Assembly (NCBI GenBank): GCA_035938215.1
Contig: DASZHC010000228.1
Location: forward strand, 1 to 13,890
DNA length: 13,890 nucleotides
Source: DASZHC01 sp035938215
GTDB lineage: Bacteria; Verrucomicrobiota; Verrucomicrobiia; Chthoniobacterales; JAFAMB01
Reading direction: 5' to 3'
The notes beneath the pieces were generated by a model that worked only from the letters and a program-made list of their open reading frames with translations, was not told the DNA's origin and did no database searches. Position numbers and translations under genes: made by a program. Shown here one piece after another: positions 1-6,918 of the stretch (the first letter of the stretch is position 1; every line of letters starts with the position of its first letter).

Positions 1-89
1 AAAACTTTCGAAGCAAGCCCACTCGTTTCATGAGAACACCATTCCACGAATTGACTTGCCAACTCAATGATGTCTCAGCGCAAAACTGA

Positions 90-764
90 CTACTTCATCA
101 CCATCCGCTCCGTCATTGCCTTCTCCACCCGTTGACGCTCATTTTCAAACTCGGTTTCGGAACCGGTCACACCGATCTCGATCCTGGGTAGGATCGTTAC
201 CGTGACTTTTGAAAACGGCTTCGGAACTGCAAATCCATCCCACGAGGTAAACCGCCAGTACGCCGAATACTCAATCAACAGCGGCATCAAGGGAACGTTG
301 CACCGTTCCGAAAGTAGAATGACTCCGGGCCCCAGGCTGTAACGCGGACCACGGGGTCCGTCGGGCGTGACACAAAGGTCAAACCCATCCTCCAGCGTTC
401 GAATCAGGTCAACAAGAGCCGCGGCACCTCGCCTGGAACTCGAACCGCGCACGGAGTCGAGACCAAAGCAGCGAACGAATTCTGACAAGTAGGCGCCATC
501 CCGACTCGCACTTGTCAGTACCCGCAAACCCTTCCGTCGTACGTAATATCGGCGATACAACGCGGGCATCGCCAAAATCCGATTATGCCAGATCAATAAA
601 ATAGCCGGTCGGGGAACTGCCTCATCGAGAAATCCCGCTTCATCGATTACTTTATAGCGCAAGGTGGCGCACAGTATTCGAACGAGAATTGATCCCAGCT
701 GGATCAACACGCGTTGTGACAGCGGAATTTGGTGAATCCTCGCAGATCCGGCCAAGTCGGGCAT
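90..764 (-). CDS. DUF374 lysophospholipid acyltransferase family protein
   Basis: Predicted membrane-associated acyltransferase of the DUF374 group, related to LpxL/PlsC-type enzymes that move acyl chains onto lipid A or lysophospholipid acceptors. The 224-residue product has a hydrophobic N-terminal stretch (about residues 19-35), then WHNR at 59-62, which stands where PlsC-type enzymes carry their HX4D active-site motif. SASRDG follows at 85-90, the RGSSSRRG block at 106-113 and TPDGPRGP at 133-140, all hallmarks of the DUF374 family. The length is normal for the family, so the gene looks complete. The ATG is preceded by an AGGGA ribosome-binding site four bases upstream, which supports this start. 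It lies 37 bp downstream of the DUF4864-like gene on the same strand, so the two probably share a transcript. The exact acceptor lipid cannot be read from the sequence; the family assignment is firm and the substrate is not. Confidence 0.88.
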   Translation of the reverse strand: MPDLAGSARIHQIPLSQRVLIQLGSILVRILCATLRYKVIDEAGFLDEAVPRPAILLIWHNRILAMPALYRRYYVRRKGLRVLTSASRDGAYLSEFVRCFGLDSVRGSSSRRGAAALVDLIRTLEDGFDLCVTPDGPRGPRYSLGPGVILLSERCNVPLMPLLIEYSAYWRFTSWDGFAVPKPFSKVTVTILPRIEIGVTGSETEFENERQRVEKAMTERMVMK

Positions 765-801
765 CAGGTCCCTATCGCCGCGCGCAGAAAATGGGTCAAC
801 T

Positions 802-1359
802 CTAAATCGTTATGGCTTCATCAGACAAACTTTTGCCTTCCTGCATCGGCACGACGGCATCTGTCAGCCAACAATTTTCGAAGTCGCCAACATGCTGTCT
901 GGTAAGCACAAATAGATAGGTAATTGTAGGACCTTTTGCCGGAGTGATCCTTATCGCGACCTTTGCGCGATCCCCTTCTATCCGGGACCCGGTCACCGAG
1001 GACCCCAGATTATTGATCATCGGCAAATAGGCTGGGCTCTTCAAAATGGAAACAAAATGCTCCAACGGCCCGGTAACATTCTTATTGGAAGGCGAAGCGA
1101 ACCGAAACGTGCGCTCAATTCCAGCGTCGGCGCGAAAATCATCGTTGTGCTGTAACGCACTGACTTGAAACTGAACGACCTGCTCCGGACTCAGCCCCGG
1201 TACGGGAGTCAGTTCAGGAGAGACTTGCGCCAATCCTGCAGCAATCCCCGAAAAAGCCAAAGCCAGCACGGTTGTCCAAAATGTTTTCACCTTTTTTAAA
1301 TTCGCCGAGCGTCCACCCTTAGATGCCAAACGTTGCTCTCGCCAACTCACACGCCGCAT
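802..1359 (-). CDS. DUF4864-like exported protein
   Basis: Small protein of unknown function that resembles the DUF4864 family: an amphipathic helix starting PEQVVQFQVSALQHND, an 'FRFASPSN' segment, a helix 'GPLEHFVSILKSPAYLPMINN' region, then beta-strand sequence ending WLTDAVVPM. This is the helix-then-sheet order expected of NTF2-like folds. The first ATG (1359) gives 185 residues with 23 charged residues ahead of a hydrophobic stretch. A GTG at 1290 gives 162 residues beginning VKTFWTTVLALAFSG, a textbook Sec signal peptide ending near AGLAQ. I consider the GTG start at 1290 at least as likely, although neither start has a good ribosome-binding site. It is the upstream partner of the DUF374 gene and divergent from pstS. 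The role is unknown; periplasmic location is inferred from the signal peptide. Confidence 0.65.
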   Translation of the reverse strand: MRRVSWREQRLASKGGRSANLKKVKTFWTTVLALAFSGIAAGLAQVSPELTPVPGLSPEQVVQFQVSALQHNDDFRADAGIERTFRFASPSNKNVTGPLEHFVSILKSPAYLPMINNLGSSVTGSRIEGDRAKVAIRITPAKGPTITYLFVLTRQHVGDFENCWLTDAVVPMQEGKSLSDEAITI

Positions 1360-1414
1360 CCCGACCGAAAAAGTTGCGATCGTTAATTGATCCCGCCTGT
1401 GAGTTTGCCCAACG

Positions 1415-1432
1415 CCGTCACAAGATTGTTAC
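1415..1432 (+). promoter_or_regulatory. Possible Pho box upstream of pstS
   Basis: Two 7-base direct repeats, CCGTCAC (1415-1421) and TTGTTAC (1426-1432), are separated by the 4-base AT-rich spacer AAGA. They therefore recur every 11 bp, as in the enterobacterial Pho box (CTGTCAT-N4-CTGTCAT) bound by PhoB. The site lies 57 bp ahead of the pstS start codon, where PhoB control would be expected. A weakness is that the nearest -10-like hexamer (TAGAAT, 1435-1440) is only 2 bp downstream, closer than in typical Pho promoters. Binding by a PhoB homologue is inferred from sequence and context only. Confidence 0.4.
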
Positions 1433-1469
1433 AATAGAATGGTTGCCCTACCAAAGGATTTTGGACACT

Positions 1470-1473
1470 GGAG
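1470..1473 (+). promoter_or_regulatory. pstS ribosome-binding site
   Basis: GGAG, followed by AAAAG, lies 15 bases ahead of the ATG at 1489 (11 bases from the end of AAAAG). It supports this start over any internal one. It is one of only a few recognisable Shine-Dalgarno sequences in the window. Confidence 0.5.
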
Positions 1474-1488
1474 AAAAGCACAATCCCT

Positions 1489-2508
1489 ATGAGCACACTA
1501 CGACAATCGTTTCTCCTCCTCGTATATCTGGCGATCCAGTTTACCTCCCCGAAAGCGCACGCCACTACCCAGCTTCAGGGAGCGGGCGCAACTTTCCCAG
1601 CCCCCCTTTATCAACGCTGGATTGCTGAGTACACGAAGAGCACCCCTGATATACAGATCAATTATCAGGCCGTGGGCAGCGGTGCCGGAATCAAACAGTT
1701 TACTCAGAATCTGGTCGCGTTTGGCGCCAGCGACGCTGCGATGAAGGACGATGAAATCGCCGGGGTCAAACAAGGCGTCGTGCTGATTCCCGCCACAGCG
1801 GGCAGCATCGTACTGGCCTACAACCTGCCCGGCGTCGAAAATCTCAAACTTTCCCGCGAGGCATATGTCGGCATTTTTCTCGGAAAGATTAAAAAATGGA
1901 ATGATCCGGCGATTGCCAAGGCAAACGAAGGCGTGAAACTTCCCGGCACCGCAATTACGGTTTGTGAGCGCTCGGACGGCAGTGGCACGACATTCGTTTT
2001 CACGAAGCATCTGAGTACAATCAGCCCGGAATTCAAAGATCAGGTCGGAGAGGGCACGAGCGTTACATGGCCAACCGGCGTCGCCGGAAAAGGAAACGAT
2101 GGAGTTACCGCGTTGATCAAGCAGACGCCGGGAGCAATCGGGTACATTGAATATGGATACGCGGTACACAACAAAATCCCCTTCGCAGCGCTCCAGAACA
2201 AGTCGGGCGCATTTGTGACTGCAACCACCGCTTCGGGGGAGGCCACGCTGGCCACAACCCAGTTCCCTCCAAATCTGTTGCGCGCATGGCCCTCCGATCC
2301 GGACGGTAAAGAAGTCTATCCGATCGCTACTTTTACCTGGCTTCTTCTGTACAAGAAATACGACAATGCGCCCATAGGCGAAACAGTAAACAAGTTTGTA
2401 AACTTCGGACTCACTGACGGCCAGAAGTTCGCAGAGGAACTCGGTTATATTCCGCTTCCGAAGGAGGTAGTAGAGAAATGTCTGGAAGCCTTGAAAAGCG
2501 TGCAATAG
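1489..2508 (+). CDS. pstS: Phosphate ABC transporter, periplasmic phosphate-binding protein PstS
   Basis: Periplasmic receptor that captures inorganic phosphate and delivers it to the PstCA membrane channel. The 339-residue product starts with a signal peptide (hydrophobic residues 8-18, probable cleavage after AHA at about 25) and continues with the family's first strand, QLQGAGATFPAP. Residues matching the known phosphate ligands of E. coli PstS are all present: Thr35-Phe36, Ser64 in VGSGAG, Asp82 in GASDAAM, and Arg161, Asp163, Ser165, Gly166 and Thr167 in ERSDGSGTT. Length is normal for the family and there is no lipobox cysteine, so it is a soluble periplasmic protein. pstC begins 21 bp downstream in the same direction, indicating an operon. 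A possible Pho box upstream suggests induction by phosphate starvation. Confidence 0.97.
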   Translation: MSTLRQSFLLLVYLAIQFTSPKAHATTQLQGAGATFPAPLYQRWIAEYTKSTPDIQINYQAVGSGAGIKQFTQNLVAFGASDAAMKDDEIAGVKQGVVLIPATAGSIVLAYNLPGVENLKLSREAYVGIFLGKIKKWNDPAIAKANEGVKLPGTAITVCERSDGSGTTFVFTKHLSTISPEFKDQVGEGTSVTWPTGVAGKGNDGVTALIKQTPGAIGYIEYGYAVHNKIPFAALQNKSGAFVTATTASGEATLATTQFPPNLLRAWPSDPDGKEVYPIATFTWLLLYKKYDNAPIGETVNKFVNFGLTDGQKFAEELGYIPLPKEVVEKCLEALKSVQ

Positions 2509-2529
2509 CATCGCCTAAAACGGAGCTAA

Positions 2530-3489
2530 ATGCACCAGGGAAGAGGTAGCTATGCTCGAAACTGGATTATGAAAAAAAGCCGTCGCAGAAGTGACTTTTT
2601 CCTTGTGATTACCTGGGTGGCCTCCATAGCCGCGGTGGCCACCCTTCTCTGGATCGTGGAAAGCATCATCACTCCGGCGATCCCCGCAATTCAGAAAACC
2701 GGTCTGTCATTCTTCACCAGTACGGTTTGGGATGTGAATCGAGACCGTTACGGCGCTGTACCGTTTCTTGTGGGGACAGCGCTCAGCTCGACCATAGCGC
2801 TGCTTTTGGCGCTCCCCCTGGGGGTATTTATTGCGCTTTTCCTGAGCGAAAACTTCCTCCCGCTGCCGATCCGCCAAACGATTCGGTTCGTTGTCGAACT
2901 CTTGGCAGCGATACCGAGCGTGGTCTACGGGCTTTGGGGTATTGCAGTTGTGATTCCCATCGTACGGCAATTCGGAGGATTGCTTTCGGATAACCTGGGA
3001 TTCATCCCGCTCTTTGAGGGGCCGGCTACAGGCAACAGCACATTGACGGCGAGCCTTGTCCTTGCGCTCATGGTGTTACCTACGATTACAGCCATTTCGC
3101 GCACGGCGATCGTATCGGTGCCGCTGACCTTGCGAGAAGGATCCTACGCGGTGGGTGCTACCCGCTGGGAAACAATTTTTCGCGTGTTATTGCCGACGGC
3201 AGCCCCGGGCATTGTCGCGGCAACGATTCTGGCGTTCGGGCGGGCGATGGGTGAAACCATGGCTGTTGCAATGTTGATTGGGAACAGTCCTCGCCTGAAT
3301 TGGTCGTTGCTTTCACCAGGGGGCACCCTTGCGGGTCTTCTTGCCAACCAGTTCGGTGAAGCACACGGGCTACAGGTAAGCGCACTGATGTACGCTGCTC
3401 TGGCTCTCGTGCTCTTGACGTTGTTTGTCAATATGGCCGGTGAGGCGGTCTTGCGACGCGCCCAAAAATCAATCGCCGGAGTTCGCTGA
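2530..3489 (+). CDS. pstC: Phosphate ABC transporter permease PstC
   Basis: Inner-membrane permease that forms the phosphate channel together with PstA. The 319-residue product has an N-terminal transmembrane helix (about residues 24-46, preceded by the basic run KKSRRRS), a periplasmic segment, then five more hydrophobic segments in the MetI-like permease arrangement. The cytoplasmic EAA coupling loop, which docks on the ATPase, is visible as LREGSYAVGATRWETIFRVL followed by PTAAPGIVAA and a GRAMGETMAV segment typical of PstC. Two starts are possible. ATG 2530 has GGAG (2522-2525) four bases upstream. ATG 2569 begins MKKSRRRS, the more usual PstC N-terminus, but lacks a close ribosome-binding site. 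It sits 21 bp after pstS and 4 bp before the likely start of pstA. Confidence 0.95.
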   Translation: MHQGRGSYARNWIMKKSRRRSDFFLVITWVASIAAVATLLWIVESIITPAIPAIQKTGLSFFTSTVWDVNRDRYGAVPFLVGTALSSTIALLLALPLGVFIALFLSENFLPLPIRQTIRFVVELLAAIPSVVYGLWGIAVVIPIVRQFGGLLSDNLGFIPLFEGPATGNSTLTASLVLALMVLPTITAISRTAIVSVPLTLREGSYAVGATRWETIFRVLLPTAAPGIVAATILAFGRAMGETMAVAMLIGNSPRLNWSLLSPGGTLAGLLANQFGEAHGLQVSALMYAALALVLLTLFVNMAGEAVLRRAQKSIAGVR

Positions 3490-3493
3490 CGCT

Positions 3494-4387
3494 ATGGCCG
3501 CCGCTAGTTCAATCATGGGATCGACCGCCGAGGGGCTGAAAGCGACCGACAGCCGATCGCGGGTAAGAATCTTCAGAAACAACCTGTGGTCCGTTCTTTG
3601 CATCGGGTTTTCATTTTTGACCCTGGTACCCCTGTTTTCGATTGTTTTTCTCGTACTGCAAAAGGGCTTGCCTCTTTTAAATCTGCAGAGTTTCACCCAG
3701 CTTCCACCTGCTCCCGGTTTGACCGGAGGAGGATTTGGCAACGCGATTCAAGGAACTGCGGTGATGGTCCTGATCGCTTTGCTGCTTTCTTCGCCTCTCG
3801 GTGTGTTATCTGCGATCTACGTATGCGAATACGGCCCGAGGTCGCGCCTGTCGAACATCGTACGTTTTGTTGCAAAACTTTTGACAGGGGTCCCCTCGAT
3901 TATTTGCGGTGTGTTCGCTTTTTCGGTTGTTGTCCTGTCAATGGGCACGTCCTCCGCGCTAGCCGGCGGAGTGGCTTTGGCGGTCCTAACGCTGCCGACG
4001 ATCCTGCTGACGACTGAACAAGCATTGCTTGGCGTTCCTAAGACGTTACGCGAGGCGTCTTACGGACTGGGTGCGACGAAATTCCAAACAATTGTTCGCG
4101 TTGTGCTCCCTGAGGCTACTCCTGCCATCATGACCGGCATCATGCTCGCCGTCGCCAGAGCAGCTGGAGAAACTGCTCCCGTCCTTTTCACCGCTGCCTT
4201 TAGCAACTACTGGCTCAAATCTCTGATGCAACCGGCCGGCTCCCTGTCCGTGCTGATCTACAATTTTTCCACGCTCCCATACGACTACCAAATCCGGATG
4301 GCGTGGACTGCGTCCCTCGTTCTTGTCGTTTTGGTGACAATTTCAAATATAACTGCACAGGTCGTTTTCGGCCGCCGCAAACGGTGA
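3494..4387 (+). CDS. pstA: Phosphate ABC transporter permease PstA
   Basis: Second inner-membrane permease of the high-affinity phosphate transporter, partner of PstC. From the ATG at 3494 the product is 297 residues, close to family length. The reading frame also has an ATG at 3425 inside pstC, but that would add 23 residues unlike PstA and overlap pstC by 65 bp. The chosen start lies 4 bp after the pstC stop, with GGAG at 3478-3481. Visible features are a first transmembrane helix (WSVLCIGFSFLTLVPLFSIV region), the EYGPRSRLSNIVRF segment, LLTGVPSIICGVFAF, and the EAA loop LREASYGLGATKFQTIVRVV followed by ARAAGETAPVLFTA, which is diagnostic of PstA. No pstB or phoU follows; the next gene is convergent. 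Confidence 0.95.
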   Translation: MAAASSIMGSTAEGLKATDSRSRVRIFRNNLWSVLCIGFSFLTLVPLFSIVFLVLQKGLPLLNLQSFTQLPPAPGLTGGGFGNAIQGTAVMVLIALLLSSPLGVLSAIYVCEYGPRSRLSNIVRFVAKLLTGVPSIICGVFAFSVVVLSMGTSSALAGGVALAVLTLPTILLTTEQALLGVPKTLREASYGLGATKFQTIVRVVLPEATPAIMTGIMLAVARAAGETAPVLFTAAFSNYWLKSLMQPAGSLSVLIYNFSTLPYDYQIRMAWTASLVLVVLVTISNITAQVVFGRRKR

Positions 4388-4452
4388 GAGCTTCATACCT
4401 CACCCTGTCGGTGATGTCGTGTCCCTAGGCGACCGTTCTCGCAAGCCGGACA

Positions 4453-4479
4453 GGTAGGGCCGGATCTCCGGAGCCGGCC
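4453..4479 (+). repeat. REP-like palindromic element, forward copy
   Basis: A 27-base element starting GGTAGGG and continuing with a GC-rich palindromic core (GCCGG ... CCGGC around ATCTCCGGAG). It matches, in opposite orientation, the element at 4521-4549: both read GGTAGGG, then a short variable stem arm, then GATCTCCG, then the complementary arm ending in GCC. The loop and head are conserved while the stem arms differ in a compensating way (CCGG/CCGG here, GCAG/CTGC there), as expected of mobile REP or BIME-type intergenic repeats. Confidence 0.55.
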
Positions 4480-4520
4480 ATTCTAACAGGGCACACTCGT
4501 AAGGCAAGGGCGCTATTCTC

Positions 4521-4549
4521 GGCGGGCAGCTCGGAGATCTGCCCCTACC
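4521..4549 (-). repeat. REP-like palindromic element, inverted copy
   Basis: A 29-base element that, read on the minus strand, begins GGTAGGGGCAGATCTCCG and ends GCTGCCCGCC. It is the inverted partner of 4453-4479, with 41 bp between them. Its own stem is GGGCAG (4524-4529) pairing with CTGCCC (4539-4544) around a 9-base loop. Two facing REP-like units between convergent genes (pstA and the VOC gene) resemble a BIME doublet. A role in ending transcription from either side is possible, but there is no T-tract of a classical terminator. Confidence 0.55.
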
Positions 4550-4564
4550 AAGTTTGTGCACCGC

Positions 4565-4585
4565 AGGAACCGATTTCAAGTTCCT
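4565..4585. repeat. Short hairpin in the convergent gap
   Basis: AGGAAC (4565-4570) pairs with GTTCCT (4580-4585) around a 9-base loop. A second small palindrome, CTTGCGTGCAAG (4611-4622), directly abuts the stop codon of the VOC gene. Neither is followed by a run of T on either strand, so they are weak candidates for transcription termination; they may be chance or mRNA 3'-end structure. Confidence 0.3.
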
Positions 4586-4622
4586 AGCACAAGTCGTGAA
4601 TTCGCAGGTCCTTGCGTGCAAG

Positions 4623-5126
4623 CTAGCTACCGGCTACCTCAGCCAGCAAACCGTCGAGGTCGAGCGGTCGCGTAAACATGGTCAGCCCGCCATCAGGCGA
4701 GTGCGGCCACTGCTCGCGTGGACGATCCCAATACAGTTCCACGCCGTTCTGGTCAGGATCACGCAAGTAAAGGGCCTCGCTCACACCGTGATCGGACGCG
4801 CCGTCGAGCCTGATGCCAGCGCGCATCACTCGCCTGAGCGCATCGGCCAACTCGGCGCGAGTCGGGTAAAGGATTGCCAAGTGGTAAAGTCCGGTCGCGC
4901 CGGGCGGCGGCGGTGACCCGCCGAGACTCTCCCACGTGTTAAGACCGATGTGGTGATGATAACCTCCAGCCGACACAAACGCGGCTCCGCCGCCGTAAGG
5001 CACCGTGAGTTCAAATCCGAGCACGCCACAATAAAAGTCAAGGGCTCGCTCAAGATTCGCAACTTTTAAATGCACATGGCCGATGCGCACACCTTGTCCG
5101 ATTGGTTTGTCACTTTTCATCGACAT
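4623..5126 (-). CDS. VOC superfamily protein, extradiol-dioxygenase-like (CatE type)
   Basis: Member of the vicinal-oxygen-chelate fold family (glyoxalase I, fosfomycin resistance proteins, extradiol dioxygenases). The 167-residue product opens with IGHVHLKVANLERALDFYCGVLGF, the first beta-alpha-beta module, and has a second module from about residue 79. Metal ligands expected of the family are visible: His17 (GHVHL), His82 (GLYHLAI) and Glu130 (GVELYWDRP). The YHHHIGLNTW segment (56-65) is characteristic of the CatE-like subgroup that resembles catechol 2,3-dioxygenase. Length suits a single complete VOC protein with two modules, about half of a two-domain dioxygenase. ATG 5126 and ATG 5120 are both possible starts; neither has a clear ribosome-binding site. 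It lies 113 bp downstream of fadL on the same strand and may be read through from it. The substrate cannot be told from sequence. Confidence 0.85.
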   Translation of the reverse strand: MSMKSDKPIGQGVRIGHVHLKVANLERALDFYCGVLGFELTVPYGGGAAFVSAGGYHHHIGLNTWESLGGSPPPPGATGLYHLAILYPTRAELADALRRVMRAGIRLDGASDHGVSEALYLRDPDQNGVELYWDRPREQWPHSPDGGLTMFTRPLDLDGLLAEVAGS

Positions 5127-5239
5127 TGAGTGGGAAAGAAAACCGCGCAGGATGGTCGGACGAAACGTAGACGGTGCCCCCGGGATTACAAGCGCCGCCG
5201 AAATCGGACTTACCTTGCGGACATTTTCGTCACTATGCG

Positions 5240-6832
5240 CTACTCTCTGTAGCTTACGGCCTTCTTACCTTGCGGTTGCAGCGCGACGGACACAACCTCT
5301 CGAGGTCCGCCCCAGCGGAAGGTCACCGCTACGCTCACAATATCGACCGAGGCGTCAAAACTTCCTCGGAGATTGTGTCCCTGAGTGTCGGTGACATTTA
5401 CTATCGGATCCAGAACAAACAGATGCCCATAGCCCACATCGATATCGCAAAAACGGGTGACGGACCATCGAAGACCGGTCGTAAGGAAATACCTGTTGCT
5501 GTCAGGAATTCGCGGCGTTCGCGTATCGGCGCTGCGTATGGGTGTTTCGTCATAAGCAAAGCCGAGCCGGAGCGTAAGATCTTTCGTTGCATACCACTCA
5601 AATCCCACTGCATAACGCAGGGCATCCCTGTATTCGAGGTTTAGTACATCGGGCGGGGTACTCGCATTCTGAAAAGTAACCGGGACACTTTGGAGCCGGC
5701 TCCATCGCGTCCAGGCAATGTCACCCATCAGCGCGAATTGCCGAGCGAACCGTTGATATGCGCTGAAGTGGTAGATTTCCGGCAGGTTCAGCTCCGCATC
5801 CGCGTTCTGATCAGGGAAGATACTCTGAAAGATATTTGGCTGCGGAAATTGGACGGGCGCGCCTGCGGCCGAAAGGCTCGGCACACCGCGAAAACTCGCC
5901 GTTGCTCGAATGTCGTGGGTGATCCCGGATCGATAGCTAACACCGACTCGCCCATCCTGAAAGAATTCGCGTTCGTCGCCCTTCCAGTACTCGAAGATGG
6001 CTCCCAGGGTGAAACCCACTTTCCAATCGTTTCCGGTTATTTCTGATACGCCGTCTCGCCCTCCCGGAACAAAACCTGCATTGTTATAGGCCTGACGGGT
6101 CGCATTCACCACAGCGGGTATGGCAGGAGCCGGTACGCCGCGGGCAGCCAAGAGAGCGGGCAATGCCTGTTCGAACTGTCCGAGCGCCTGAGCGCCGGCC
6201 AAGCCAAAGTCTATGGCTTCTGTAAGCCGGGCGGATGCATACTGAACGTCGAGACTTGCTCCCAACGAAAGCCTGTCGAATACGCGGTAGGCGATGGTTG
6301 GTTGAATATCGAAAGTGGTGAGCTTCGTGCGCAACCCCATATAGCGTCCCACCCAGCCCGGGCTGTAATCGGTCTCAAGTCCGAACGGCACGCTGAGACC
6401 AATGCCGACTGTGAGGTCTCCGTACTGGGCGCTTCTGAAAATCGGCTGTGATAGATAAATATTTGGCAAAAGATGGTCAACTCCGCCGTCACCCCCGTTT
6501 CCGCCGCTGAGGGGTAGGTTATTGAAAGGGGTGTTTGGCAATTTGTAGCGCGATCCTTCATTCGTGAAATTCGCCTGAGGAATTATAAACTGACCGCCAA
6601 ATTGAAATTCACCCTGATTGAGCAACGCAATTCCGGCGGGATTAAAGAAAATCGTGGAGACATCGGAGGCCTGAGCTGCGCCTCCCGCATAGGCAACTCC
6701 TAAACCGCTTACGCTTTGCTCGTTCAGTGCGAAACTGCCGGCTAGTAGGGGCTGCGCAAAAGTCCAGAATAAAGCAACACACGTCGTTACAATAACGCCT
6801 TTGAAATATCGACGGATTTTCAGCGCGCGCAT
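5240..6832 (-). CDS. fadL: FadL/OmpP1/TodX-type outer membrane long-chain fatty acid transporter
   Basis: Outer-membrane beta-barrel that lets long-chain fatty acids or other hydrophobic compounds cross the outer membrane. From ATG 6832 the product is 530 residues, longer than E. coli FadL. Residues 1-31 form a signal peptide (basic MRALKIRRYFK, hydrophobic core, cleavage near LLA/GSF). The mature N-terminus GSFALNEQSVSGLGVAYAGG and the NPAG at 64-67 are the plug-domain signature of the family. The rest shows alternating beta-strand sequence. The open frame extends to a TTG at 6877, but this would place 15 extra residues before the signal peptide and start only 3 bases after a plausible -10 box, so I prefer 6832. 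The last strand (DIVSVAVTFRW) is followed by a polar tail of about 23 residues, which is unusual since such barrels normally end on an aromatic residue. Divergent from the fadD-type gene. Confidence 0.93.
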   Translation of the reverse strand: MRALKIRRYFKGVIVTTCVALFWTFAQPLLAGSFALNEQSVSGLGVAYAGGAAQASDVSTIFFNPAGIALLNQGEFQFGGQFIIPQANFTNEGSRYKLPNTPFNNLPLSGGNGGDGGVDHLLPNIYLSQPIFRSAQYGDLTVGIGLSVPFGLETDYSPGWVGRYMGLRTKLTTFDIQPTIAYRVFDRLSLGASLDVQYASARLTEAIDFGLAGAQALGQFEQALPALLAARGVPAPAIPAVVNATRQAYNNAGFVPGGRDGVSEITGNDWKVGFTLGAIFEYWKGDEREFFQDGRVGVSYRSGITHDIRATASFRGVPSLSAAGAPVQFPQPNIFQSIFPDQNADAELNLPEIYHFSAYQRFARQFALMGDIAWTRWSRLQSVPVTFQNASTPPDVLNLEYRDALRYAVGFEWYATKDLTLRLGFAYDETPIRSADTRTPRIPDSNRYFLTTGLRWSVTRFCDIDVGYGHLFVLDPIVNVTDTQGHNLRGSFDASVDIVSVAVTFRWGGPREVVSVALQPQGKKAVSYRE

Positions 6833-6879
6833 GAGCAGATAGGAGAGAAAGGGGCATTTCGGGTGCAAACGAATCAATA

Positions 6880-6908
6880 ATTATCAGTGAACGACACGCC
6901 TCTGGTAA
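6880..6908 (-). promoter_or_regulatory. Candidate fadL promoter
   Basis: On the minus strand, TTACCA (6903-6908) and GATAAT (6880-6885) are separated by 17 bp. They match the sigma-70 consensus at 4 of 6 and 5 of 6 positions. The site would give a 5' leader of about 40 bases to the ATG at 6832. Consensus-like only; not proof of activity. Confidence 0.4.
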
Positions 6909-6918
6909 TTACAACTCA

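Noticed and set aside
1..31. Possible start of another minus-strand gene (ATG at 31, reading MKRVGLLRKF off the window edge)
   Set aside because: Only ten codons are visible; too short to support a gene, although a third gene in the DUF4864-DUF374 operon is possible.
1323..1628. A 101-codon plus-strand frame spanning the DUF4864-pstS gap
   Set aside because: It overlaps the start of pstS in another frame, covers the promoter region and has no recognisable protein features.
1498..2511. A 337-codon open frame on the minus strand antisense to almost all of pstS
   Set aside because: The plus strand encodes a clear PstS with all ligand residues. The antisense product has no recognisable domain, is rich in Arg and Cys, and follows from codon constraints of pstS.
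4391..4410. Rho-independent terminator directly after pstA (CACC-CTGTC-GGTG)
   Set aside because: The stem is only four pairs and there is no T-tract downstream.
4554..4916. A 120-codon plus-strand frame across the end of the VOC gene
   Set aside because: It is antisense to the VOC protein, whose metal ligands and fold motifs are clear.
5174..5644. Plus-strand frames at 5174-5644 and 5690-6046
   Set aside because: They are antisense to fadL, whose translated beta-barrel sequence is continuous through the region.
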